A DNA stretch of 55,131 nucleotides. Origin: a virus. The translations under genes were made by a program, and so were the position numbers. The notes under the pieces were generated by a model that did no database searches, was not told the DNA's origin, and was given only the letters and a program-made list of their open reading frames with translations. Position 1 is the stretch's first letter; each line of letters begins with the position of its first letter. The stretch spans positions 1-55,131 of the IMG/VR virus record IMGVR_UViG_3300046028_005522; one strand, written 5' to 3'. This document shows, piece after piece, positions 7,681-16,115 of the stretch.

Positions 7681-7940
7681 TTGAGTACGTAGTGCGAGAC
7701 TAGCCAGCCTACTGTGCCAGCTAAAAATGTTATGATTCCCAGGCCCCAAGAAATCAATTGATTGTTGCGTTTTTCAGACATGGTATGCACAATTTCATGC
7801 ACTTCTTTGACCACTGCTTTGACATCGTCGATGTCTTTTTGCACTGAACTGATTTGCAGTTCCAGGGCTTTGTATCGCTCGGCACACAGTTCAACGTGGG
7901 CTTCGAGACTTTTCTTTTCAATGTCGGTGGTGTCTGCCAT
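7677..7940 (-). CDS. Coiled-coil protein with C-terminal membrane anchor (XhlA-like layout)
   Basis: 87 residues: a heptad-rich segment (about 8-58) followed by one transmembrane helix (ISWGLGIITFLAGTVGWLVSHYVL) at the very end. This layout resembles XhlA/haemolysin-type accessory holin proteins and other tail-anchored phage proteins, but no specific family is proven. The late-type motif GTAAATAA (7947-7954) lies 6 bases before the ATG, giving a very short or absent leader. A role in lysis or in membrane attachment of a virion component is a guess. Confidence 0.72.
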   Translation of the reverse strand: MADTTDIEKKSLEAHVELCAERYKALELQISSVQKDIDDVKAVVKEVHEIVHTMSEKRNNQLISWGLGIITFLAGTVGWLVSHYVLK

Positions 7941-7942
7941 AA

Positions 7943-8356
7943 TCAGTTATTTACCGTTTCAAACCAAATGTTCTGGTCAGGACGCAGTACTGTTTCCACA
8001 ACTTCCTGCTCGTCTAGCCCAGTTAGCATGGGCACTCCGTTGCAGTCTTGATGCAGTGCCGCAAAAGGATCATGATTTCCTGAAATGCCAAATGTGCTTT
8101 CAGCTTCAACTTCAAAGCTAAAACTCCACACACCTTTGTTACAGCGCGGTGCCTGAATGCGCTCTGGTTGACTGCGCAGACTGATTATTTGAATCAGTGT
8201 TTCAAAGTTTCGCTGTTGATTTCTTGCTCTGTTCCAGTCATTGACGTTGTTGATTGCTTGACCAACTTGATCATCAAATGGGATTTGACCTATGCGAAAA
8301 TGCCCAGTGATCCCAGTGGGCGAGCAGTCAAAGAGGGTTTTGCACATATACTTCAT
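7943..8356 (-). CDS. Conserved virion-type protein of unknown function
   Basis: 137 residues beginning MKYMCKTLFDCSPTGITGHF, followed by RIGQIPFDDQVGQAINNVND and a region with CNKGVWSFSFEVEAESTFGI. It reads as a small conserved beta-rich structural protein found in marine T4-likes; I do not recognise a named family. The late-type octamer GTAAATAT (8363-8370) is 6 bases upstream of the ATG. A strong terminator for the upstream gene lies just beyond, so this gene begins a new transcription unit. Confidence 0.7.
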   Translation of the reverse strand: MKYMCKTLFDCSPTGITGHFRIGQIPFDDQVGQAINNVNDWNRARNQQRNFETLIQIISLRSQPERIQAPRCNKGVWSFSFEVEAESTFGISGNHDPFAALHQDCNGVPMLTGLDEQEVVETVLRPDQNIWFETVNN

Positions 8357-8373
8357 CGTGTGATATTTACGGC

Positions 8374-8406
8374 AAAAAAATACCCCGGAGTTTTTAATCC
8401 CGGGGT
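8374..8406 (-). terminator. Rho-independent terminator after the 129-aa structural gene
   Basis: On the minus strand a 7-bp stem ACCCCGG/CCGGGGT encloses a 10-11-base loop and is followed by TATTTTTTT. It ends the unit of the gene at 8428-8817. The following gene's late promoter overlaps its T-run side. Confidence 0.85.
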
Positions 8407-8427
8407 GGTTTAGAACAAGTCTAAAAA

Positions 8428-8817
8428 TTAAGCAGCCAGCTTGAAACCGTTAGCTGTTGCGCTGTCCAACTGATAACCAGTGAAGGTAATGTTGGCAGCA
8501 GCCAAAGCTGTAGCGGCGTTAGCAAAAGCACCAGTTGGGTAGTATGCAACTGACAAAGCAGTTGTATCAACTTGGTACATAGCCACTGTGCAAGTTTGTT
8601 GCAGAGCTTGAATAACGTTAGCAACGTATTCCTGAACACCAGACTGAGTAGCCATGCTGTTGTTAGCAACCAAGCGAACAAAGTCCAGTTTAGGACCAGC
8701 TGGTTGAACTGTAGCAGTAGCGCCAGTGGTGCTTGTAGAAGCAGCGATTGGACCGTTTTGTACGTCTAGTGCAAATACCGGTTGTGCATCACCATTTACG
8801 GGGGTAATATAAGCCAT
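8428..8817 (-). CDS. Small structural (virion) protein, Ala/Thr-rich
   Basis: 129 residues, poor in charged residues and rich in Ala, Thr, Val and Asn (PIAASTSTTGATATVQPAGP, AANITFTGYQLDSATANGF). This is typical of decoration or tube-like phage structural proteins. It is monocistronic: its own late-type octamer (CTAAATAA, 8859-8866), a leader with a GGTCC/GGACC stem-loop (8840-8853), an AAAGGAAA ribosome site, and a strong terminator right after it. That arrangement suggests high, independent late expression, as for an abundant virion subunit. Identity unknown. Confidence 0.78.
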   Translation of the reverse strand: MAYITPVNGDAQPVFALDVQNGPIAASTSTTGATATVQPAGPKLDFVRLVANNSMATQSGVQEYVANVIQALQQTCTVAMYQVDTTALSVAYYPTGAFANAATALAAANITFTGYQLDSATANGFKLAA

Positions 8818-8858
8818 GATAAATTTCCTTTAAGTTAGTGGTCCTTGTGGACCTGCTT

Positions 8859-8866
8859 TTATTTAG
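8859..8866 (-). promoter_or_regulatory. T4-late-type promoter motif
   Basis: CTAAATAA on the minus strand about 41 bases upstream of the ATG at 8817. It is the clearest late-type promoter with a normal untranslated leader in this region. Confidence 0.6.
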
Positions 8867-8880
8867 CCTTTTGGTAAAAA

Positions 8881-10815
8881 TTACGCCTGTTGCGGATTGT
8901 TTTGGGCACGATTTCTAGCAGTGAAATCAAAGCGATTTACTGCTTTGGCATAGCCTGCTGGCGTGGCCATAACCCAACCTTCGTGCCCAGGATCTTTCAA
9001 ATCCAAGTTACGCAAGATGTCCAGCTTTAAATCGTGTAGCAGAATAAACAGGGTAAATGCAGCGGCCAGGCCTTCTGTGTTTGATGCAGGCGATTTTAGA
9101 TATTCTATAATGTTGGCAAATTTTCTTGGGGTGACTTTGGATTGCAACCATTCACCAAACCCTGCCAACAAGTTGTCAAAGTTTCCTGATCCAATTCTAA
9201 AATTAATGTAGTCCACGCACAGTTTGGCCAAGTCTGTGATTTGCATGGCTCGCAGTTCGCCAGGATTGAACAAGGTATCAATGGCAGCACCTTTGCTTCG
9301 GCGCATTTGTTTGATTTGTTTGATCAGTGCAGTCTGACCTTTGGATTGTGCAGGATCCTGCGGTGCAATTCCTTTGCCATAAATTGGTTCAATCAAAAAC
9401 AATCCTGGTACTTCGTTAAACGACACTCTGCTGAGTGGTTGCTTGGGCTCACCTTGATCAGCATACATGGTGTGCATGGCAATACCTGTGGTGCTGTTGC
9501 GAATTCGTTGACCTAGGGCGCTCTTAGCAGGTATACGATATTGCACTGTGTTGGGCTTGAACACAAGATTACCAGCTTCTTCTGTCCACGGCTGTTCAGG
9601 GTAGTACAACAAGTCACCTTTTACATAGCCACGGAAGTTTGTGGGCACAGCCGCTTCTAACTGTGGCCAAAGGTCAGCATACAATTGTATCAACTCCGCA
9701 CGTTCACCTTTGCGTGTGCTTTGTATCTGTGCCATCATTTTAGGTGAAGTAGCAAGTCCATCGTACCCTTTGGCTTCAAAGCCAGAACCGTCTGTGAGCA
9801 CAAACTCGCCTGTGGCGGGCTTGCGCCCAAATATCACAGCAGGCTTGCCGTCCCACTTCACACTGGTGGTCTTTTGTGGTGCATCTGCGGCATGTTGGAT
9901 AATGGCCAATGCTTCATCCACACCACGTGATCCTTTGCGAAACACAAGATCTTCCAAGTGTTCAATGCCTTTGGCTCTGCCGCCCACGCCAGGTTCTTCT
10001 GCTTCGTAAATTTGATATGGGTTGGCTGCTTCTGTTTCAATCAATGGCGTCATGCCTTGATTTACAATTCTGTCGCGCAACTTGGCTAGAAAATTCACTT
10101 CAGTGTTTTCATTCACAGCACCTGGCTCTTGTAGTCCTTCGCGGCCCAGGTATTCACGGAAGTCCGCCAGCTTGGCATCTCGATTTTTGTCCCCGGCTAG
10201 AGCAGCATAAATGCTTTCAACATTTTTAAGATTCTCTCTAGTGGCACGTGGTCCCAATAAAGTTTTTGCAACATAGTCGGGATCCATGCCACCATCTACC
10301 AGTTGGTTTGTGGTGCGACTGAACATGCCATTGGCACCCACTTTGAGTCCCTGTTGTTTGGCAATTGAACTCATTAGCACATTGCGGTTCATGCCTTTGT
10401 AGGCAGAATCTTCCGAGCCGCCATAGTAAAACTGTCCCCAATCCAAGTTGGGAAAGAACATGAAGTCTGTTTGCACATAGCCATTTTCTGGCCGACCATT
10501 AATGGGTGTGCGTAAGTGTACTTCGCCGCTTTTCTTTACCCAGGCTTTGGGATCTTCACCGTGACTGGTTGCCCATTGTGTTAGTTTTGCTGCCAATTGT
10601 TCTTTGGATATCTCACTGGCATCTACTGCCATGTCCATGTCACCTGATGTGGGCTTACGACCAGTTGAGCCCAGCCAACGTTCGCGTGGAAATTCCAAGC
10701 CTGTGAGTGTTTCCAACCATTGCACTGTGGCTGCTACATCGCTTTGATTGATACGCCCAGTGAGTGGTCGACCATCAGAATCTTTGAATACATTGCCGCC
10801 TTCTAGTAGTCTCAT
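8881..10815 (-). CDS. Nucleotidyltransferase plus ATP-ligase-like fusion protein
   Basis: 644 residues. N-terminal part: WLGSTGRKPTSGDMDMAVD (residues ~47-65) is a Pol-beta-type nucleotidyltransferase signature (GS...DxD), and VQTDFMFF gives a possible third Asp near 117. C-terminal part: SVKWDGKPAVIFGR has the KxDG lysine (K320) of covalent nucleotidyltransferases (DNA/RNA ligases), followed by FVLTDGSGFEAK and YVKGDLLYYP, which could be motifs III/IV. Together this looks like two nucleotide-transfer domains in one protein. It begins MRLLE, one of the shared N-terminal tags, and follows a probable virion gene with an ATGA overlap. Function is unknown; nucleic acid end repair or virion-associated modification are possibilities. 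Confidence 0.72.
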   Translation of the reverse strand: MRLLEGGNVFKDSDGRPLTGRINQSDVAATVQWLETLTGLEFPRERWLGSTGRKPTSGDMDMAVDASEISKEQLAAKLTQWATSHGEDPKAWVKKSGEVHLRTPINGRPENGYVQTDFMFFPNLDWGQFYYGGSEDSAYKGMNRNVLMSSIAKQQGLKVGANGMFSRTTNQLVDGGMDPDYVAKTLLGPRATRENLKNVESIYAALAGDKNRDAKLADFREYLGREGLQEPGAVNENTEVNFLAKLRDRIVNQGMTPLIETEAANPYQIYEAEEPGVGGRAKGIEHLEDLVFRKGSRGVDEALAIIQHAADAPQKTTSVKWDGKPAVIFGRKPATGEFVLTDGSGFEAKGYDGLATSPKMMAQIQSTRKGERAELIQLYADLWPQLEAAVPTNFRGYVKGDLLYYPEQPWTEEAGNLVFKPNTVQYRIPAKSALGQRIRNSTTGIAMHTMYADQGEPKQPLSRVSFNEVPGLFLIEPIYGKGIAPQDPAQSKGQTALIKQIKQMRRSKGAAIDTLFNPGELRAMQITDLAKLCVDYINFRIGSGNFDNLLAGFGEWLQSKVTPRKFANIIEYLKSPASNTEGLAAAFTLFILLHDLKLDILRNLDLKDPGHEGWVMATPAGYAKAVNRFDFTARNRAQNNPQQA

Positions 10816-11681
10816 TTTTTTGCCTCAGCCACGGCCATTTGTTTTTGCTGTTGCTGTGGTGCGCCTTGCAACAGACCCATACTGGCCAGCACCTTGTTTA
10901 CGGCTGGATCACGTTGCTGAGGAACTTTGGTAGTGATCCTCAGTTGTTGAGCTGTGAGGCCAGCTCGTTGCGCTGCTTGTGCCAACTGCGGGTCAGCTGC
11001 ATTTGGATCTGTGTTTGCGTTTGTGTTTGCTGCGGCTGCGGCTTTTCCAGAAACTGGATTGAATTCAACTTCGTTAGCAATACCATAGCTCATTTTGGCA
11101 ATACTGCCCCAAAGGTCAGCTAATTTTTTTCCATTAGTTCTAGTGGGTTCCGTTACCAACATTGCATCAATGGCCTTGTCAATGTTTGCGCTCATGTCTC
11201 CAACCATGTTTCGTAATTGTCCTTGGTTGGCATCCTGGTCCACTTGGCTGGCAGCATCTTTATAGTCCTTAAGTGTTCGATTCATTCTTTGAAGGTTAGT
11301 GTTTATCAAATTGACCAGGGCTCGTTCCATTTCAATTGGCTGAATGTCCTTGATGCTTTGAACTCCAGCTCGGCCAGTTGCGGGATTTTTGGCCTGTTGC
11401 ATCATTTGTGTCACTGTGTCCGACCACTGTGCCTGCAGAGTTTTGGCCAATGCAGCCACAGCAGGTGCTGAAGCAGCGGCAGCGGCACCTCCTTCTTGTC
11501 CCGGGGCAACCATAGTACCAGTGTACTGGTTTTCAGGACCTGTATTACCACCAGCAGGAATCATGGCCTTGGCTAGATTTTTGCCAACACCACCCAAAAA
11601 AGAACTGGTCTGTGCACCGGCGCTGCCAGGAGCAAAAGCTTCTTTCATGCGGCGGCCATTGGTAATTTCATATATCTGCAT
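10812..11681 (-). CDS. Probable virion/scaffold protein, Ala/Gln-rich, MQIYE tag
   Basis: 289 residues beginning MQIYEITNGRRMKEAF, with an AAGGAG ribosome site. The sequence is Ala-, Gln- and Asn-rich with helical stretches (EMERALVNLINTNLQRMNRTL) and a low-complexity tail (KAAAAANTNANTDPNAADP). No catalytic motif. Composition and the shared tag suggest a head-internal or scaffold-type protein. It is coupled to the nucleotidyltransferase/ligase-like gene (4-bp overlap) and overlaps the upstream small gene by 14 bp. Confidence 0.72.
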   Translation of the reverse strand: MQIYEITNGRRMKEAFAPGSAGAQTSSFLGGVGKNLAKAMIPAGGNTGPENQYTGTMVAPGQEGGAAAAASAPAVAALAKTLQAQWSDTVTQMMQQAKNPATGRAGVQSIKDIQPIEMERALVNLINTNLQRMNRTLKDYKDAASQVDQDANQGQLRNMVGDMSANIDKAIDAMLVTEPTRTNGKKLADLWGSIAKMSYGIANEVEFNPVSGKAAAAANTNANTDPNAADPQLAQAAQRAGLTAQQLRITTKVPQQRDPAVNKVLASMGLLQGAPQQQQKQMAVAEAKK

Positions 11682-11916
11682 GAGTTCTCCTTACAGATCT
11701 GGCAAACTTTGTGGAATCTTTAAGACGTATGGCATTGAGCAATTTTCTAGTGAGATTTTCAGCCTGATCAGCAGTGTATTCTGATTCAATTTGCTCTAGC
11801 AAACGAATAGCAGATTCTATCACATTGTTGGCTCTATTTTCAATTATTAGACGACGATCGCGTTCCACATACATGGAATCCAATTCTTCTAACAAGCTAC
11901 GAGTTTTCTTTTGCAT
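11668..11916 (-). CDS. Small charged coiled-coil protein, unknown
   Basis: 82 residues, highly charged, predicted largely helical (TRSLLEELDSMYVERDRRLI, LLEQIESEYTADQAENLTRK). It is the first gene of the minus-strand unit below it and has a late-type octamer CTAAATAA at 11936-11943, facing a plus-strand late motif at 11959-11966. I recall similar small genes in cyanophage structural clusters but no function. Confidence 0.68.
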   Translation of the reverse strand: MQKKTRSLLEELDSMYVERDRRLIIENRANNVIESAIRLLEQIESEYTADQAENLTRKLLNAIRLKDSTKFARSVRRTHADI

Positions 11917-11935
11917 TTGCTCGGGGACCTTTGGA

Positions 11936-11966
11936 TTATTTAGCGAAATCTGGTTAGCAATAAATA
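11936..11966. promoter_or_regulatory. Divergent pair of T4-late-type promoter motifs
   Basis: CTAAATAA on the minus strand (11936-11943) and AATAAATA on the plus strand (11959-11966) stand back to back in the 73-bp gap between divergent genes. The plus-strand motif is followed by an AAGGA ribosome site (11979-11983) and the ATG at 11990. Confidence 0.65.
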
Positions 11967-11989
11967 TCTATAACAATCAAGGATTCGCA

Positions 11990-12919
11990 ATGACCAGTCA
12001 AATCAACCCTAACAACATCGACGGAAACTATCCAGTAGCCGGCGTTCCCAACAACACACAAGGGTTCCGGGATAATTTCACAAACACTAGCACTAATTTT
12101 CAATATGCAGCAGACGAAATAACTGCATTACAAACCAACGCAGTTTTTAAATCTGCACTAACTGGTGCCACACTTGACAACAACATGAACGACAATCTCA
12201 TTTATGCTGTAAAATTGCAAGATGTCAGCTACACCTATGTGCCAATTACCACAACTTCTGGTTCAGTCAGCGTGGATTATTCTGCAGGACAATATCAATA
12301 CGTCAGCACAACTGGCAGTATCAGTTTGAACTTCAGCAATTTTCCAACCAGCGGCAGTGCTGGTATAGTACAGCTGGCCATTAACATTACCAACACAGCA
12401 TACACTGTTACATTGCCGGCTGCTGTGACCCTGGGTATTATTGGTATTCAAGGCATCAGTTCAAACGTGATCACATTTGACGCTACAGGAACTTATCAAT
12501 TTCAATTCACAACCACAGACGGCGGCACAACTGTAACTGTTTACGATCTAAATCGCCCATTGCTGGGCAGCGCAGGATCTGCTGTGGGATACAGCACCGG
12601 CACCGGCGGCGCTGTCACACAGGCCACCAGTAAAGCAACTAGTGTAACACTCAACAAACGTTGTGGACAAATCACCATGAACAATGCTGCATTGGCTGCG
12701 GCAGCAGAAGTCAGCTTTACATTAACTAACAGCGTTATTGCTGCCACTGACGTAGTATATGTTTGTATTTCGTCTGGCGCGACTGCCGGTGCATACAACG
12801 TTCAAGTAGACGCTGTGGCAGCTGGGTCATGCAGAATTAGTGTGGGTAACATGAACGCTGGGTCACTAGGTGAAGCCATTGTGTTAAACTTTGCTGTTAT
12901 CAAAGTTGTCAACTCTTAA
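11990..12919 (+). CDS. Virion fibre-type protein (MTSQINPNNIDGNYPVAG family)
   Basis: 309 residues. The opening MTSQINPNNIDGNYPVAG with NTQGFRDNFTNT is one I recognise from fibre/structural genes of marine T4-like phages. This fixes the start at 11990 (AAGGA 6 bases upstream) rather than further upstream. The middle is beta-rich and Thr/Gly-rich. The C-terminal ~100 residues (VTLNKRCGQITMNNAALAAA, SFTLTNSVIAATDVVYV, GSLGEAIVLNFAVIKV) form a jelly-roll-like tip domain common in tail fibres. Role: probable tail-fibre or baseplate-associated protein. It ends convergently, overlapping the stop of the next minus-strand gene by 4 bp. Confidence 0.8.
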   Translation: MTSQINPNNIDGNYPVAGVPNNTQGFRDNFTNTSTNFQYAADEITALQTNAVFKSALTGATLDNNMNDNLIYAVKLQDVSYTYVPITTTSGSVSVDYSAGQYQYVSTTGSISLNFSNFPTSGSAGIVQLAINITNTAYTVTLPAAVTLGIIGIQGISSNVITFDATGTYQFQFTTTDGGTTVTVYDLNRPLLGSAGSAVGYSTGTGGAVTQATSKATSVTLNKRCGQITMNNAALAAAAEVSFTLTNSVIAATDVVYVCISSGATAGAYNVQVDAVAAGSCRISVGNMNAGSLGEAIVLNFAVIKVVNS

Positions 12920-13569
12920 ATGTATCTATAATATCTACCAAGATTGATTTCTAACTCAGCTTGGTAGAATTGATCAACTGCTTGGCTTTTCCAAAAATTT
13001 TCAGTGTACAAAAAATAGTTTACTTCTTTCCATCGTGCCATGTGGTCAGCAGATTCTCGATAGTCAATAGCATGATAAAACTCTGGTGTAGTTTCTACAA
13101 CATCTGCAAATTCAACATTTAACACATTGGGTTTGTCGAGTACTGGTTGAAATGGGATCAAATAGTTTTTTGCAGTTTCTCTAGATTTGTCAACTAAATC
13201 TATTCCAGATAAGTTTTTCCAAGTAGGTAAAAAATAATGATGATGTACTCTTGCCCATCTATAAATTTTACTTTTAAATGTTGTTGTTGTAACTATCAAT
13301 ATTTTGTTAAAGTTATCTAACGGCAACTGGCCCGGCCAGCAATGTGTCCCAATCCAGGTATCATTTTTGGTGTCCATTAAAGACACTTTTTGCATAAACT
13401 TATCTGCATCGTAATCAAGCATTACTGTGCTTGTATCACCAATTTTGCCTACACTATGATGTATGCTATCAATCCCGCCGTTAGTACCTATTGGAGAAAA
13501 CAACCCTGTCATTATGTCACATAACAGGCCACCACAGGTATAGTGCGGAAAACAAATCAAATTAAGCAT
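12916..13569 (-). CDS. Possible P-loop sulfotransferase-like protein paired with radical SAM
   Basis: 217 residues from ATG at 13569, overlapping the radical SAM gene by 8 bp. It opens MLNLICFPHYTCGGLLCDIM, a strand-loop-helix that resembles the PAPS-binding loop of sulfotransferases. Then WIGTHCWPGQLPL, ILIVTTTTFKSKIYRWARVHHHY and a Trp/Tyr-rich end follow. The TH...P and later Ser/Arg pattern is compatible with sulfotransferases that bind PAPS, but the match is loose. If not a sulfotransferase, it is an unknown P-loop-like protein. Tight coupling suggests it acts with the radical SAM enzyme on the same substrate. Confidence 0.5.
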   Translation of the reverse strand: MLNLICFPHYTCGGLLCDIMTGLFSPIGTNGGIDSIHHSVGKIGDTSTVMLDYDADKFMQKVSLMDTKNDTWIGTHCWPGQLPLDNFNKILIVTTTTFKSKIYRWARVHHHYFLPTWKNLSGIDLVDKSRETAKNYLIPFQPVLDKPNVLNVEFADVVETTPEFYHAIDYRESADHMARWKEVNYFLYTENFWKSQAVDQFYQAELEINLGRYYRYI

Positions 13570-14668
13570 TAAAATACTCTTGCACCTCTGGAAATAATTG
13601 TCTCCAATTTGTTCCTCGTTGAAAATCAAGTTGATCAAGGTATTGCACTAGTTTTGCGGTGTTACCCGAATATGGTTTTTGATTGAGAGCAATTGTTACC
13701 TGATGGGTATTACCATATTTGGCTTTTATTTTGTTACGCAATTCTGGTGGTGTGTGCTCTAGGCCAAGTGTTCCGGTGCACAAATGCACATTAAAATCTG
13801 ATTTGTCACCGTATCTATTAGATCCAAGATGTTTGTTAAACCAAATTTCAAACTGATCAAAATAAAATATGTTTAGAGGATTTATAGTATGCTCGACTCC
13901 GAACATAACATTGCCAGGAACTGTGTTTATAGCACTATTTGCAAATTCTTCTAATTTTTCCCAACGGTATGGCCAACGTAGAAAACTAAATTGTTCATTA
14001 ACACCGTCAAGGCTTGCAATCCATTTGACTAACTTGAACTTTTCCCAAATTGCCATTATTGATTGAGTTGGCATGATACTAAAATTACTAGTATACTGTA
14101 TAGTTACATTACTAGGATTGGGAACTAACGACATAACTTTTGTGTGTGTGTCTGTCATTAACGGCTCGCCACCACCAAATTTAATATATTTTAATTCAGT
14201 TAGATCTTGATCGGATAACAAACTAATAAACTTGTCAGTAGTAACACCTTGACGATCATCGTTATGAAGTTGATGAATCTGTACTGGTTGTAGTACATTA
14301 TTTCTAAGATTTTCTTGGTACCAAAAACTGCTTGATCCTGAGTTACACGATGGACAAGCTAGATTGCACTTTTTGTTTACTGCTACTGTTAAAAATTCTA
14401 GTTTGTTGTTGGCCCCTGTTATAGTGTCAAACGATGCTAGTCGAAAACTGTGTGCTCCTCTAGATTCAGCGTCAATACAAATTTTACAAGAAGTATCAAC
14501 CTTTGCATCTACCCAATGCATCCTATGAGTTGTTAATTGCTTTGACAAATCTTTATCTGGGTCTACGCTGTTCTCTTCAGCAAAAAAACAACACGGAGAC
14601 ATGGTAAACGTAGTAGTGTTATTATTATAAACCAATCCATTGGTTAAATGTCTACAAAACTCGGACAT
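13562..14668 (-). CDS. Twitch-type radical SAM protein
   Basis: 368 residues starting MSEFCRHLTNG at 14668, just after the helicase stop. A leading Cys-containing twitch-like region (FCRHL...FTMSPCCFF, then CKIC) binds an auxiliary cluster in related proteins. The radical SAM core is NKKCNLACPSCNSG (CxxxCxxC for the [4Fe-4S] cluster) and KFGGGEPLM for SAM binding. The enzyme would generate a 5'-deoxyadenosyl radical to modify an unknown substrate. It is one of four such proteins here and is coupled to a possible sulfotransferase. Codon and operon context are phage-like. Confidence 0.85.
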   Translation of the reverse strand: MSEFCRHLTNGLVYNNNTTTFTMSPCCFFAEENSVDPDKDLSKQLTTHRMHWVDAKVDTSCKICIDAESRGAHSFRLASFDTITGANNKLEFLTVAVNKKCNLACPSCNSGSSSFWYQENLRNNVLQPVQIHQLHNDDRQGVTTDKFISLLSDQDLTELKYIKFGGGEPLMTDTHTKVMSLVPNPSNVTIQYTSNFSIMPTQSIMAIWEKFKLVKWIASLDGVNEQFSFLRWPYRWEKLEEFANSAINTVPGNVMFGVEHTINPLNIFYFDQFEIWFNKHLGSNRYGDKSDFNVHLCTGTLGLEHTPPELRNKIKAKYGNTHQVTIALNQKPYSGNTAKLVQYLDQLDFQRGTNWRQLFPEVQEYFNA

Positions 14669-14669
14669 G

Positions 14670-16115
14670 TTATGATGTTTTGATTTTGCCCAACAACTGC
14701 TTGAGCTTGGCGCTTTGTACATCGGCTGTGACTTTTGGCGCTTCTAAATCAAAACCTTCTCGAGCTTGTGGTCGTTCCCAAGGTACAGACTTGGCATCGT
14801 CTGCGGCTGCACTAACCAGGCTTTTTGCTTTGATCGAGTCCATGATACTTGTACTGGGCTTTTTACTAAACCCGTTTTCGCTATCATCCCCACCTTCATC
14901 AGTAATGCGCATAGTTTCAATGTTGTACTCCAAATCAATCTTTTGACCAACGCCGGTCGAACTTCGACTCTTCATACACTGGATCTGATACTTGCCGCGC
15001 TCTTTCATTGCACGACTTGTAAAGATACCAAACACGTTATCTGCTGTGTTGATCTTGGAAATACCACCCGAAATATGCGAGTGATCAAATTCAATTTCTT
15101 CCACAGCTGATCGATTCAACTGTGACGCAGTTACCATCAAGATGCCCAGTTCTTTGGCCAAGTTACGCAGTTCTTCTGAAACATACTTGTCCTTCACAAA
15201 CAAGTCATTTGGCGAAACTTTTGCACTCACAGGCATCAACAAGTCCAAGTAATCAATCATCACAAAGTCTACCTTCTTGCCTGTTTGAATTTGATACTCT
15301 TTCAAATAAGCACGAATGTCATTGATGTTTGATTGTGCGGGCAGGCCTTTTACTTGATAGTTGCCTGACTTTTTGGCCACCAGCTTGACTTTGAGCTCTG
15401 TAGTGTCTATGTCCTTGCGAATGTCTTTGGTGCTCATGTTGGTCAACATGGCATCTGTTCTCAAACTAGTAAGCTCTTCTGAAAGTTCTAGTGTAATGTA
15501 CACACCGCTAATTCCTTGCTGTAGCCAGTTAAGCGCAATGTTCATCATGACCAAGCTCTTGCCTGATCCTGAGCCGCCTGCAAAAATGTTGAGTTCGCCG
15601 CGACTGAATCCGCCATACAACAATCTATCCAGTTGTGGCCATCCTGTGCTTACTTGCCCGCCCGAGTTAAAGTATTTCTCAATGCGAGCCTTAGGATCAG
15701 CAAAGTAGTCTGTGCCCATGTCCTTGGTAAGTGATATCTGTACTGCATCCTTGATGAGTTTTTCAACAGGATCATATTCACCTTTTTCAAGTAAGTCTGC
15801 GGCTTTTAAAATAGCACGTTCTAGTTCCTGGCGCCGAGTAAATGCTTCAAACTCGCCCATGAACCAGTCAAAGTGACCTTCGTTCAGGTCCGGCACTGAT
15901 TGCAGTTTAACGCCAGTGGTAGCAGAAATCTGTGTGCGCTCCGGCAGGGTCTTGTGCTTGTCAGAATGTTCTTTAATGAACTCAGCCGCAGGTCTCAAAC
16001 TTTTGTCAAAGTTCTGTGGGTTGTAGATATTTTGAACACGCACATAACTTTGTGCATCCTCCAACATCATTTCTAGAAATAAACGTTGAACGTCAAGTCC
16101 GTATTCTTTTAACAA
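14670..16115 (-). CDS. Replicative DNA helicase (T4 gp41/DnaB-like)
   Basis: About 481 residues. RecA-type core: GGFSRGELNIFAGGSGSGKS (Walker A), VYITLELSEE, VDFVMIDYLDLL (Walker B), VTASQLNRSA, and an arginine-finger region near KSRSSTGVGQK. This is the hexameric helicase that unwinds DNA at the fork with the primase next to it. The start is a TTG with AAGGAAAA upstream, overlapping primase by 23 bp; no suitable ATG exists nearby without losing conserved N-terminal helices. The C-terminal ~70 residues are Ala/Ser/Lys-rich and probably flexible. Confidence 0.9.
   Translation of the reverse strand: MLKEYGLDVQRLFLEMMLEDAQSYVRVQNIYNPQNFDKSLRPAAEFIKEHSDKHKTLPERTQISATTGVKLQSVPDLNEGHFDWFMGEFEAFTRRQELERAILKAADLLEKGEYDPVEKLIKDAVQISLTKDMGTDYFADPKARIEKYFNSGGQVSTGWPQLDRLLYGGFSRGELNIFAGGSGSGKSLVMMNIALNWLQQGISGVYITLELSEELTSLRTDAMLTNMSTKDIRKDIDTTELKVKLVAKKSGNYQVKGLPAQSNINDIRAYLKEYQIQTGKKVDFVMIDYLDLLMPVSAKVSPNDLFVKDKYVSEELRNLAKELGILMVTASQLNRSAVEEIEFDHSHISGGISKINTADNVFGIFTSRAMKERGKYQIQCMKSRSSTGVGQKIDLEYNIETMRITDEGGDDSENGFSKKPSTSIMDSIKAKSLVSAAADDAKSVPWERPQAREGFDLEAPKVTADVQSAKLKQLLGKIKTS

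Noticed and set aside
9641-10009. Plus-strand open frames opposite the nucleotidyltransferase/ligase gene
   Set aside because: They are mirror frames of a gene with clear motifs; no start signal or conserved pattern.
11774-11989. Long plus-strand extension before the MTSQINPNN protein
   Set aside because: It lies over the minus-strand gene and upstream of the late promoter; the family start and the AAGGA site fix the ATG at 11990.
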